64,000 nt of DNA from Clostridium sp. Marseille-P3244 (lineage in GTDB: Bacteria; Bacillota; Clostridia; Lachnospirales; Lachnospiraceae). Shown in pieces: positions 54,080 to 62,528 of this stretch. The notes below the pieces were generated by a model. That model was not told the origin of the DNA. It did not search any database and worked only from the letters and a program-made list of their open reading frames with translations. A program made the position numbers and the translations under genes. The first letter of the stretch is position 1, and every line of letters begins with the position of its first letter. Location: assembly GCF_900120155.1 (NCBI RefSeq), contig NZ_LT635549.1, positions 2,016,688 through 2,080,687 on the forward strand, in the 5' to 3' direction.

Positions 54080-55027
54080 ATGGAAAAAAAACCTTTAGTC
54101 ATACTGGCAGGACCGACGGCTGTGGGAAAGACAAAAGCTTCCGTCCTGCTGGCAAAAAAGATCGGCGGTGAGATCATATCCGCCGATTCCATGCAGGTAT
54201 ACCGGCATATGGATATCGGTTCTGCCAAGATCCGGCCGGAAGAGATGTCGGGGGTGCCCCATCATCTGATCGATGTCCTGGATCCGGAAGAAGACTTCAA
54301 TGTCGTACGTTTCCAGCGGATGGCCCGCCAGGCATTGGCGGAGATCTGGTCCAGAGGCAGGATACCGATGGTCGTGGGCGGCACCGGATTCTATATCCAG
54401 GCCCTTCTGTATGACATTAATTTTACGGAGGACAGCGGAGAGGATGAATTCCGGGCCTGTCTGGAGCAGACTGCCAGAGAAAATGGCGGGGAATATCTCC
54501 ATCAGCTTCTGGAAAACGTGGATCCGGAAGCGGCTGGGCAGATCCATCCGCACAATGTGAAACGGGTGATCCGCGCCCTTGAGTTTCACCGGCAGACCGG
54601 TGGGAAAATCTCCGAACATAATCAAAAAGAACGGGAAAAACAGTCTCCTTACCGATATGCCTATTTCGTGCTGACGGATGAAAGGAGCCGGCTTTATGAG
54701 CGGATCGACCGCCGGGTAGATGAGATGATGGAAGAAGGTCTTCTTGAAGAAGTGCGCTTCCTGAGAGACCGCGGGGTGCCAAAGACGGCCACCTCCATGC
54801 AGGGCCTGGGATACCGGCAGCTTTATGGATATCTGGAGGGCAGATACACTCTCGACGAAGCAGTACGGATCATAAAACGGGATACCCGGCATTTTGCCAA
54901 ACGGCAGCTCACATGGTTCCGCAGAGAAAAGGATGTCATCTGGGCGGACCGTTCTGTGATCGGGCAGGATGAGGGAAATCTGGAAGAATTTATGCTGAAA
55001 CATCTCAGAGAAAGGCAGATCCTGTAG
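54080..55027 (+). CDS. miaA: tRNA dimethylallyltransferase
   Basis: Protein of 315 residues. GPTAVGKTKASV (P-loop), ISADSMQVYRHMDIGSAK and VGGTGFYIQALL are MiaA motifs. It adds the isopentenyl group to A37 of tRNAs that read U-starting codons. Follows mutL after one base, so it is coupled to mismatch repair genes as in many bacteria. Confidence 0.97.
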   Translation: MEKKPLVILAGPTAVGKTKASVLLAKKIGGEIISADSMQVYRHMDIGSAKIRPEEMSGVPHHLIDVLDPEEDFNVVRFQRMARQALAEIWSRGRIPMVVGGTGFYIQALLYDINFTEDSGEDEFRACLEQTARENGGEYLHQLLENVDPEAAGQIHPHNVKRVIRALEFHRQTGGKISEHNQKEREKQSPYRYAYFVLTDERSRLYERIDRRVDEMMEEGLLEEVRFLRDRGVPKTATSMQGLGYRQLYGYLEGRYTLDEAVRIIKRDTRHFAKRQLTWFRREKDVIWADRSVIGQDEGNLEEFMLKHLRERQIL

Positions 55028-55068
55028 TCTGCCGTTATTTATCATAGAAACAGAAAAGGGAATGGAAA

Positions 55069-56391
55069 ATGAACAGTATAAGAACAGAAGAGATCTGCGC
55101 ACAGCTTGGAATCTCCAGAGAGGTATGGGAATATGGGAAGAAGATTGAAGAAGAGCTGAATGAACGCTTTCAGGATTTTGACAGGACAGCGGAGTATAAT
55201 CAGTTGAAAGTTATCCATGCCATGCAGGAGAACCGGGTCAGTGAAGGCTGTTTTAACTATGCCAGCGGATATGGTTACAACGATCAGGGCCGGGATACTC
55301 TGGAAGCGGTATATGCATCTGCCTTTCACACCGAAGCCGCCCTGGTGCGTCCGCAGATCACATGCGGGACCCATGCTCTGGCGCTGGCCCTGTCCGCCAA
55401 TCTGCGCCCGGGAGATGAACTTCTCTCTCCGGCAGGAAAACCATATGACACTTTAGAGGAAGTGATCGGCATCCGGCCTTCCCGGGGATCCCTTGCGGAA
55501 TACGGAGTGACCTACCGCCAGGTGGAGCTTCTGGAGGACGGGTATTTTGATTATCCGGCGATTGAGGCAGCCTTAAATGACCGGACGAAACTGGTCACGA
55601 TCCAGCGCTCCAAAGGATATCAGACACGGCCCAGTTATTCGGTAGAAAAGATCGGGGAGCTGATCGCGTTCATCAAAGAGCGGCGGCCGGATGTGATCTG
55701 CATGGTGGACAACTGCTACGGTGAATTTGTGGAGCGGCTGGAACCAAGCGATGTAGGGGCAGACATGATCGTCGGATCTCTGATCAAGAATCCGGGAGGC
55801 GGACTTGCTCCCATCGGAGGCTATATCGCGGGAAAAGAAGAGCTGATCGAAAACTGCGCCTGCCGGCTGACATCGCCGGGACTGGGAAGAGAGGTTGGCG
55901 CTTCGCTCGGTGTGATGCAGTCCTTTTATCAGGGATTTTTCCTTGCGCCGACAGTGGTATGCGGGGCTCTGAAAGGGGCGGTTTTTGCGGCCGCTGTTTA
56001 TGAAAAACTGGGATTTCCGGTTGTGCCGGGCAGCAAGGAATCCAGACATGATATCATTCAGGCTGTCACTTTAGGAAGTCCGGAAGGCGTGATCGCATTC
56101 TGCAAAGGGATCCAGGCCGCAGCTCCTGTGGACAGCTATGTGACTCCGGAACCCTGGGCCATGCCGGGCTATGACAGTGATGTGATCATGGCGGCCGGGG
56201 CGTTCGTGCAGGGATCGTCCATCGAACTCTCAGCCGACGGCCCTATCAAACCTCCCTACGCAGTTTACTTTCAGGGAGGGCTTACCTGGTATCATGCAAA
56301 ACTGGGGATCCTGAAATCGCTCCAGAGCATGATCGACGCAGGCGTGCTCCCGGTTCAGAACATTCGTGAGCTGACAGAAAAAGAATCGTAA
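55069..56391 (+). CDS. Methionine gamma-lyase-family PLP protein (YnbB type)
   Basis: Protein of 440 residues, fold-type I PLP enzyme. The PLP Lys should be in VGSLIKNPGGGLAPIGGYIAG, the conserved core of the 'aluminium resistance' / YnbB family; VDNCYGEFVERLEP carries the PLP-binding Asp. Gene order miaA-ynbB is common in Firmicutes. Substrate and reaction are not established for this subfamily. Confidence 0.88.
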   Translation: MNSIRTEEICAQLGISREVWEYGKKIEEELNERFQDFDRTAEYNQLKVIHAMQENRVSEGCFNYASGYGYNDQGRDTLEAVYASAFHTEAALVRPQITCGTHALALALSANLRPGDELLSPAGKPYDTLEEVIGIRPSRGSLAEYGVTYRQVELLEDGYFDYPAIEAALNDRTKLVTIQRSKGYQTRPSYSVEKIGELIAFIKERRPDVICMVDNCYGEFVERLEPSDVGADMIVGSLIKNPGGGLAPIGGYIAGKEELIENCACRLTSPGLGREVGASLGVMQSFYQGFFLAPTVVCGALKGAVFAAAVYEKLGFPVVPGSKESRHDIIQAVTLGSPEGVIAFCKGIQAAAPVDSYVTPEPWAMPGYDSDVIMAAGAFVQGSSIELSADGPIKPPYAVYFQGGLTWYHAKLGILKSLQSMIDAGVLPVQNIRELTEKES

Positions 56392-56412
56392 AATTCAGAA
56401 AAGGAGAGAACG

Positions 56413-57654
56413 ATGAGAACAGTTGCAGTGATCGGAGGAGGGGTATCTGGTATGACCGCGGCGATCGCGGCGGCAGAAAAGGGCGCCCGCGTTATCATAC
56501 TGGAACATAAAGACCGGATCGGGAAAAAGATCCTTTCCACCGGAAACGGAAGATGCAATTTTACAAATACCTGCCAGGAACCGATACACTATCACTCGGA
56601 AGACCCTCTTTTCCCGTGGGAGATCGTGGGAAAAGAGGGCGCTCAGGCTGTTATTTCTTTTTTTCTCGCGCTCGGGGTATATTCCAGAAACCGGAACGGT
56701 TATATCTACCCCAGCTCGGATCAGGCCTCTTCGGTGCTGGAGGCTTTCCGGATGGAGCTTGACCGTCTGGAGGTGGAGATCCGCACCGGTGTCCATGTAC
56801 GGGAGATCCGGCCAAAGAAAAGAGGATTTGCGATCCGGACAGACAGCGGGGATATCGGGGCAGACAGTGTGATCCTGTGTACCGGCTCCAGGGCGGCGCC
56901 GTCCACCGGATCGGACGGATCCGGATATGACCTCGCCAGACAGATGGGCCATACGCTGATCCCGGTGCTGCCGGCACTTGTCCAGCTCAGATGCGGGGAC
57001 AGTTTTTTTAAAGCGATAGCCGGAGTCCGGGTAAACGGAACGGTGTCCATTTGGGCTGATGGGGAGTGTGTCGCGAAGGATACAGGGGAGATCCAGCTGA
57101 CGGACTACGGGATATCCGGAATACCGGTATTCCAGGTAAGCCGTTACGCGTCCAAAGCCCTGTATCAGAACAGAGAAGTCCGGGCAGAGCTGGATTTTAT
57201 GCCGGATTTTACGGAAGAACAGACGAAAGCGTTTCTCAGCGCCAGGGCAAAGACACGTCCGGATAAACCTGCGGAGATGTTTCTGATCGGACTGTTCCAC
57301 AAAAAGCTTTCAGATCTGTGGATCAGACTGTCCGGGATTCCCAGAGATAAAAAGGCCGGACAGCTTGCGGAAGAGGAGATCGGCAGACTGGTTTCACTGA
57401 TCAAAAAATTCAGTGTCTGCGTGACTGCGACGAATCCGTTCACCCAGGCACAGGTCTGCTGCGGCGGAGTAAACACTGCGGAGGTGGATCCGGATACGCT
57501 GGAATCCCAATATGTTCCCGGACTCTATTTCGCAGGAGAGCTTCTTGATGTGGACGGAGACTGCGGCGGATACAATATCACCTGGGCGGTCTTAAGCGGG
57601 CACAGGGCCGGGGAGAATGCCGCGGTTCCGGCCCGGACCGGGGCAGAACACTGA
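56413..57654 (+). CDS. HI0933/BaiN-family flavoprotein
   Basis: Protein of 413 residues. FAD-binding VIGGGVSGMTAAIAAAEKGA, KKILSTGNGRCNFTN and the C-terminal VCCGGVNTAEVDPDTLES and GELLDVDGDCGGYNITWA are diagnostic of the HI0933 / NAD(P)/FAD-dependent oxidoreductase family, to which BaiN (bile-acid 7-dehydroxylation related reductase) has been assigned. Most members have no proven substrate. 22 bases after the PLP gene. Confidence 0.92.
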   Translation: MRTVAVIGGGVSGMTAAIAAAEKGARVIILEHKDRIGKKILSTGNGRCNFTNTCQEPIHYHSEDPLFPWEIVGKEGAQAVISFFLALGVYSRNRNGYIYPSSDQASSVLEAFRMELDRLEVEIRTGVHVREIRPKKRGFAIRTDSGDIGADSVILCTGSRAAPSTGSDGSGYDLARQMGHTLIPVLPALVQLRCGDSFFKAIAGVRVNGTVSIWADGECVAKDTGEIQLTDYGISGIPVFQVSRYASKALYQNREVRAELDFMPDFTEEQTKAFLSARAKTRPDKPAEMFLIGLFHKKLSDLWIRLSGIPRDKKAGQLAEEEIGRLVSLIKKFSVCVTATNPFTQAQVCCGGVNTAEVDPDTLESQYVPGLYFAGELLDVDGDCGGYNITWAVLSGHRAGENAAVPARTGAEH

Positions 57655-57692
57655 CCTGCCTGAAAAATGATGAGAAACGGAGTTGAAGAAAT

Positions 57693-59282
57693 ATGCTCAG
57701 GATCACGCAGCTGAAACTTCCCTCAGATCATACACCGGAGCAGCTGGAGAAAAAGCTTCTCCGGACTGCACATATAAAGAAGAATGAGCTCAAAGAATAT
57801 AAAGTGAGAAAACGATCACTGGACGCGCGGAAGAAACCGGAGATCTTCTATGTCTATACCATTGATTTTTCTGTGGTCCATGAAGAACGTGTCCTGCGCC
57901 AGTCGAAGGGGAGTATACAGAAAGTAACGGATAAGGCCTATCAGGTTCCGGAACATGGCAGGGAGTCTCTTGGCCGCCGGCCGGTGGTGGTGGGAAGCGG
58001 TCCGGCCGGGCTGTTCTGTGCCTATCTCCTTGCCTCGGAAGGATACATGCCTCTTGTCATAGAGCGCGGAGCCCCGGTAACCGAACGGAAAAAGGACGTG
58101 GAGCGGTTCTGGAGAGAAGGAGTGCTCGATCCGTCCTCCAACGTCCAGTTCGGAGAGGGCGGAGCCGGCACATTTTCAGACGGGAAGCTGAACACTCAGG
58201 TAAAGGATCCGGCAGGAAGAAACCGTTTCGTCCTGGAGACGTTTGTCCGCTTTGGCGCTCCGGAGGATATCCTGTGGGAACAGAAACCCCATATCGGAAC
58301 AGATATCCTGATCCGGGTGGTTGAAGCCATGCGGGAGCAGATTATCCGGATGGGAGGAGAATTCCGTTTTCACAGCCAGGTCACCGATCTTCTCCCGGAA
58401 GAGAAGTGCCTGGTGATCAATGAGAAAGAGAAGATACCGGCGGATGCGGCGGTGCTGGCCATCGGCCACAGCGCCCGGGATACATTTGAAATGCTGTACC
58501 GGCACGGCCTGCACATGGAAGCAAAGTCATTTGCCGTGGGCCTGCGGGTCGAACACCGGCAGGAGACAGTGGATAATGCCATGTACGGCCGGCAGAGAGG
58601 CGGGCTGCCTGCGGCGGCCTATAAACTGACGGCTCAGCTGGACAGCGGAAGAGGCGTCTACACCTTTTGTATGTGCCCGGGAGGATATGTGGTCAATGCT
58701 TCTTCGGAAGAAGGGTTCCTGGCAGTCAATGGAATGAGTTATCATGGAAGAGCGGGAGACAATGCCAACAGTGCGGTCATCGTCACTGTCACCAGGGAGG
58801 ACTATGGGGCGGATCACCCTTTGGCCGGGATGGAGTTCCAGAGAAAGTTGGAGAAAAGAGCCTGGGAAGAGGGAAAAGGCAAGATTCCTGTGCAGCGGTT
58901 TGACGATTTCTGTTATGGAAGACTTACTCACGACTTTGGAAAGGTCGTGCCGAATATAAAGGGTTCTTATACCTTCGGAAATCTGAGAAATCTTTTTCCG
59001 GAGGAACTTGCCGGATCCCTGGAAGAGGGCATCCGTGCCATGGGAAAAAAGCTCCCCGGATTTGACGACAAGGATACGGTGCTGTCGGGAGTGGAGAGCC
59101 GGACTTCCTCGCCGGTCAGAATAATGAGAGGGAAGGATCTTACCTCGTCTGTTCCCTGGATCTATCCCTGCGGGGAGGGCGCCGGATATGCCGGCGGGAT
59201 TACTTCCGCGGCGATGGACGGCCTGAAAACGGCGGAAGCGATCATCGGCAGGTACAGTTATTCACAGAATTTTAATGTATAA
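57693..59282 (+). CDS. FAD-dependent dehydrogenase of COG2509 type
   Basis: Protein of 529 residues. An N-terminal ferredoxin-like domain (about 1-85) precedes the Rossmann motif VVVGSGPAGLFCAYLLASEG; VQFGEGGAGTFSDGKLNT and PCGEGAGYAGGITSAAMDGL are family motifs. No transmembrane or secretion signal. Reaction unknown; it may reduce or rearrange a cofactor-like substrate. Probably co-transcribed with the preceding flavoprotein (39-base gap). Confidence 0.9.
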   Translation: MLRITQLKLPSDHTPEQLEKKLLRTAHIKKNELKEYKVRKRSLDARKKPEIFYVYTIDFSVVHEERVLRQSKGSIQKVTDKAYQVPEHGRESLGRRPVVVGSGPAGLFCAYLLASEGYMPLVIERGAPVTERKKDVERFWREGVLDPSSNVQFGEGGAGTFSDGKLNTQVKDPAGRNRFVLETFVRFGAPEDILWEQKPHIGTDILIRVVEAMREQIIRMGGEFRFHSQVTDLLPEEKCLVINEKEKIPADAAVLAIGHSARDTFEMLYRHGLHMEAKSFAVGLRVEHRQETVDNAMYGRQRGGLPAAAYKLTAQLDSGRGVYTFCMCPGGYVVNASSEEGFLAVNGMSYHGRAGDNANSAVIVTVTREDYGADHPLAGMEFQRKLEKRAWEEGKGKIPVQRFDDFCYGRLTHDFGKVVPNIKGSYTFGNLRNLFPEELAGSLEEGIRAMGKKLPGFDDKDTVLSGVESRTSSPVRIMRGKDLTSSVPWIYPCGEGAGYAGGITSAAMDGLKTAEAIIGRYSYSQNFNV

Positions 59283-59357
59283 TCCCTATACATCAAATTT
59301 AAATTGTGCTAAAATAAATCACTGTATTGTATCATCGCACTGAGTGGAAAACAAAAT

Positions 59358-60056
59358 ATGGGGAAAAGCAGTACGATCAAAGAAATGTATCACGAAGACC
59401 GTCCCTATGAAAGGTGTGAGCGTTTCGGAGCAGAAAATCTGACCGATACAGAACTTCTGGCAGTGCTTCTGCGGACCGGGACAAAAGGAGAGAACTCTCT
59501 GGAACTGGCGGGCAGGCTTCTTCATCCGGACTTCTCTGAAAAGGGAGTCCTCAGCATCCACCAGTGGACTTTAGACCGCCTGATGCAGGTCAGAGGCATA
59601 GGGAGAGTCAAGGCGATCCAGATACGCTGCCTTTCTGAGCTGGCAAAGCGGATGTCCAGGGCATCAGCCGCGGAAGGTCTGGATTTTTCTTCTCCAAAAG
59701 CGATCGCACAATATTATATGGAAGACATGCGGCATCGCGGCAAGGAAGTGATGAAGCTTCTTTTTCTGAATACACGGTCAAGATTGATCGGAGAGAGTAC
59801 GGTCTCTGTAGGGACTGTAGACATGGCACTGGTTTCACCCAGGGAATTGTTTCTGGAGGCTCTTCAGAGAAATGCGGTGTCTATCATCCTGCTCCACAAT
59901 CATCCCAGCGGAGATCCCTCTCCCAGCAGAGAGGATGTACAGATCACCAGAAGGGTACGCGAGGCAGGAGTATTGATCGGGATCCAGCTTCTGGATCATA
60001 TTATCATTGGAAACAATCGGTATGTCAGTCTGAAAGAAAAGGGGTTCTTTCAGTAG
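59358..60056 (+). CDS. radC: RadC / JAMM-domain protein
   Basis: Protein of 232 residues. N-terminal HhH segment (LMQVRGIGRVKAIQI) and MPN/JAMM metal site HNHPSGDPSPSREDV. Despite the name a repair role is disputed. It precedes mreB as in many Firmicutes. ATG 59358; the 75-base gap before it is A+T-rich and probably contains its promoter. Confidence 0.95.
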   Translation: MGKSSTIKEMYHEDRPYERCERFGAENLTDTELLAVLLRTGTKGENSLELAGRLLHPDFSEKGVLSIHQWTLDRLMQVRGIGRVKAIQIRCLSELAKRMSRASAAEGLDFSSPKAIAQYYMEDMRHRGKEVMKLLFLNTRSRLIGESTVSVGTVDMALVSPRELFLEALQRNAVSIILLHNHPSGDPSPSREDVQITRRVREAGVLIGIQLLDHIIIGNNRYVSLKEKGFFQ

Positions 60057-60089
60057 TTACGGGAGTCATTGGCAGGGGATGTAATCATT

Positions 60090-61115
60090 ATGTCGGGGAA
60101 TGTATACGGACTTGATCTTGGAACTTATGAGATCAAAGTGTTTGATAAAAAGAAAGGATCGCTGTGGCGTGCGAAGAACGTCATAGCCATGAAAGATAAA
60201 AAATATATTTTCGCCGTGGGTGACGAGGCATATGAAATGTATGAAAAGTCTCCCCCGGACATCCAGGTGATCTTCCCTATGAAAAACGGGGTGATTGCTC
60301 ATTTTGATGATATGCAGTATCTGCTGGGGACGCTTCTCGGAGCGGACAGACGGTTTACATGGGGAGCAGAGTATGTAGTGGCGGTTCCCACTGATGTGAC
60401 GGAGGTAGAAAAGAAGGCATTCTATGACCTGGTCTTTCATTCTGAAGCCAGGGCAAAGAATGTGCGTGTGGTTGACAGAGGATTGGCAGACGCGGTGGGA
60501 TCCGGTATTGATGTGATCGGTAAGAAAGGGATATTCGTTGCTAATTTCGGAGGCGGAACAACAGAGCTGTCTGTTCTGTCATCTGGCGGAATGGTACTCA
60601 ACCGGCTTTTAAAGATCGGCGGTGAGGAGATGGATGCCGCCATATCCGGGCTTGTCCGGCATAACAAAGATTTTATGATCGGAAGGCTGACAGCGGAACG
60701 ACTCCGGAGAGAGTTCGGCATTTTCGAACAGAGTACAGACAGCGTGATCCAGGTCTCAGGCAGGGATCTTATCACAGGAGTTCCCTCTCAGACAGAAGTT
60801 TCCATCAGTCTCGTACGTGCCGCCATGAAGGAGCCTTTGGAAGAATGCGTCCGTGCGGTCCGCTCGATGCTGGATCGGACTCCTCCTGATGTCAGAAGGG
60901 CGATCCAGAAAAGCGGGATATGCCTTACGGGAGGAATGGCGAATCTGAGAGGACTTTCCACGTATCTCCAGGAGAGTACGGGCCTTGTAGTGACAACGGC
61001 AAAGGAACCGGAACTGTGCGCGGCAAGAGGACTTCAGAAGATCATCTCTGACCGGGAATATTATCGAAGGCTTACGTATTCTATGATGGATGAAGATTAT
61101 AGGTGGTTAAGATAA
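60090..61115 (+). CDS. mreB: Rod-shape determining protein MreB
   Basis: Protein of 341 residues, actin fold. Phosphate loop 1 reads YGLDLGTYEIKVFDKK (usually IDLGTAN), and FVANFGGGTTELSVLSSGG and CLTGGMANLRGLSTYL are present. The divergent first loop sets it apart from canonical MreB, but position before mreC-mreD confirms the role: filaments under the membrane that guide wall synthesis. ATG 60090 has GGGGAT nine bases upstream. Confidence 0.93.
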   Translation: MSGNVYGLDLGTYEIKVFDKKKGSLWRAKNVIAMKDKKYIFAVGDEAYEMYEKSPPDIQVIFPMKNGVIAHFDDMQYLLGTLLGADRRFTWGAEYVVAVPTDVTEVEKKAFYDLVFHSEARAKNVRVVDRGLADAVGSGIDVIGKKGIFVANFGGGTTELSVLSSGGMVLNRLLKIGGEEMDAAISGLVRHNKDFMIGRLTAERLRREFGIFEQSTDSVIQVSGRDLITGVPSQTEVSISLVRAAMKEPLEECVRAVRSMLDRTPPDVRRAIQKSGICLTGGMANLRGLSTYLQESTGLVVTTAKEPELCAARGLQKIISDREYYRRLTYSMMDEDYRWLR

Positions 61116-61984
61116 TGAAGAAAAAGAATCATACATCACATACAAACAGATATATCCTTCTGGGCCTTTCCTTATTCTGTGTATTAATGATGATATTGTC
61201 ATCGGTCTCAGATAAAGTAGGCGGACCGTTCAGAGTTCTGGCAAATGTTACTGTCATTCCTCTGCAGCAGGGAATCAACCAGATCGGCGGATGGATGAGT
61301 GACATGAAAGAAAATTTTTCTACCATGGAACAGCTCCGCGCGGAAAATGAAAAGCTGCAGGAACAGGTGGACGCGCTGACTACGGAGAATAATTATCTTC
61401 AGGAAGAGCAATATGAATATGAACGTCTTCAGGAGCTGTACAATCTGGATCAGAATTATGCTGACTATGAAAAGACAGCGGCTCATGTCATCGGAAAAGA
61501 CGCGGGGAACTGGTTTTCGACCTTTACGATTGACAAAGGAAGCCAGGACGGAATCGCTGTGGACATGAATGTTCTGGCAGGGAAAGGGCTTGTCGGCATT
61601 GTGACAGAAGTGGGTCCTACATGGGCTAAGGTACGCTCCATTATCGATGACTCCACAAATATAAGCGGAATGGTATTGTCCACATCAGACACCTGCATCG
61701 TGAGCGGAGATCTTTCACTTATGAGCAACGGGCAGATCGCGTTCGAACAGATGGAGAATAATGACCATGTAGTCGCTGTAGGGGATCAGATCGTCACCTC
61801 CTATATCAGTGACAAATATCTGCAGGGGATCCTCATCGGATCCATCAGTGAGATTAATGTGGATTCTAATAATCTTACCCGTTCCGGGTATCTGATCCCG
61901 GCAGTGGACTTTAACAATATTCAGGAAGTTCTGGTAATTACTACCACAAAAGCGGAACTTACCGGGGAAGATCAGTCAGAGTAG
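61115..61984 (+). CDS. mreC: Rod-shape determining protein MreC
   Basis: Protein of 289 residues. A membrane span at about 12-30 (YILLGLSLFCVLMMIL), a coiled coil at about 65-105 (MEQLRAENEKLQEQVDALTT) and the beta-barrel domain with VIGKDAGNWFSTFTIDKGSQ. It links MreB to PBPs outside the membrane. ATG 61115 overlaps the mreB stop (TAATG), with AGGTGG upstream. Confidence 0.94.
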   Translation: MKKKNHTSHTNRYILLGLSLFCVLMMILSSVSDKVGGPFRVLANVTVIPLQQGINQIGGWMSDMKENFSTMEQLRAENEKLQEQVDALTTENNYLQEEQYEYERLQELYNLDQNYADYEKTAAHVIGKDAGNWFSTFTIDKGSQDGIAVDMNVLAGKGLVGIVTEVGPTWAKVRSIIDDSTNISGMVLSTSDTCIVSGDLSLMSNGQIAFEQMENNDHVVAVGDQIVTSYISDKYLQGILIGSISEINVDSNNLTRSGYLIPAVDFNNIQEVLVITTTKAELTGEDQSE

Positions 61985-61994
61985 GGAGGTGCCG

Positions 61995-62528
61995 ATGAAA
62001 GCAGTAAAGATTCGGCGTATCGCCGTGAGTGCCGGGATCATTCTGGCCGCGTACCTTTTGCAGTGCTCAGTGTTTCCGGCGCTGGAGATTGCCGGAACAA
62101 GACCAAATCTGATGCTTATTATAACAGCGTCTTTTGGATTTATGAGAGGTTCCCGGGAGGGAATGCTGGTGGGATTTATATCAGGTCTTATGATCGATAT
62201 CCAGTTCGGAGATATGATCGGTTTTTACGCTCTGATCTATCTAATGGCTGGATTTGTTAACGGTCTTTTTGAGCAGATGTATTTTGACGAGGATATCAAG
62301 CTGCCTTTGTTTATGATCGCGGTGAGCGATCTGATATATGGACTCGTCATCTATTTCTTTTCTTTCCTGCTCAAGAGTGATTTTGGCTTTTTTACCTATC
62401 TGAACCGGATCATTGTTCCTGAGACTATTTATACTATCGTTATAACTCTTGGAGTTTATCCCCTGCTTCTGTTTATCAATCATAAACTGGAGGCTGTAGA
62501 GAAAAGGAGTGCAAGTAAATTTGTTTAG
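61995..62528 (+). CDS. mreD: Rod-shape determining protein MreD
   Basis: Membrane protein of 177 residues with five to six spans. AAYLLQCSVFPALEIAGTRPN and SREGMLVGFISGLMIDIQFG are MreD motifs. ATG 61995 is preferred to GTG 61989; GGGAGGTG precedes it. Its stop overlaps the next gene's TTG start region by eight bases. Confidence 0.93.
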   Translation: MKAVKIRRIAVSAGIILAAYLLQCSVFPALEIAGTRPNLMLIITASFGFMRGSREGMLVGFISGLMIDIQFGDMIGFYALIYLMAGFVNGLFEQMYFDEDIKLPLFMIAVSDLIYGLVIYFFSFLLKSDFGFFTYLNRIIVPETIYTIVITLGVYPLLLFINHKLEAVEKRSASKFV

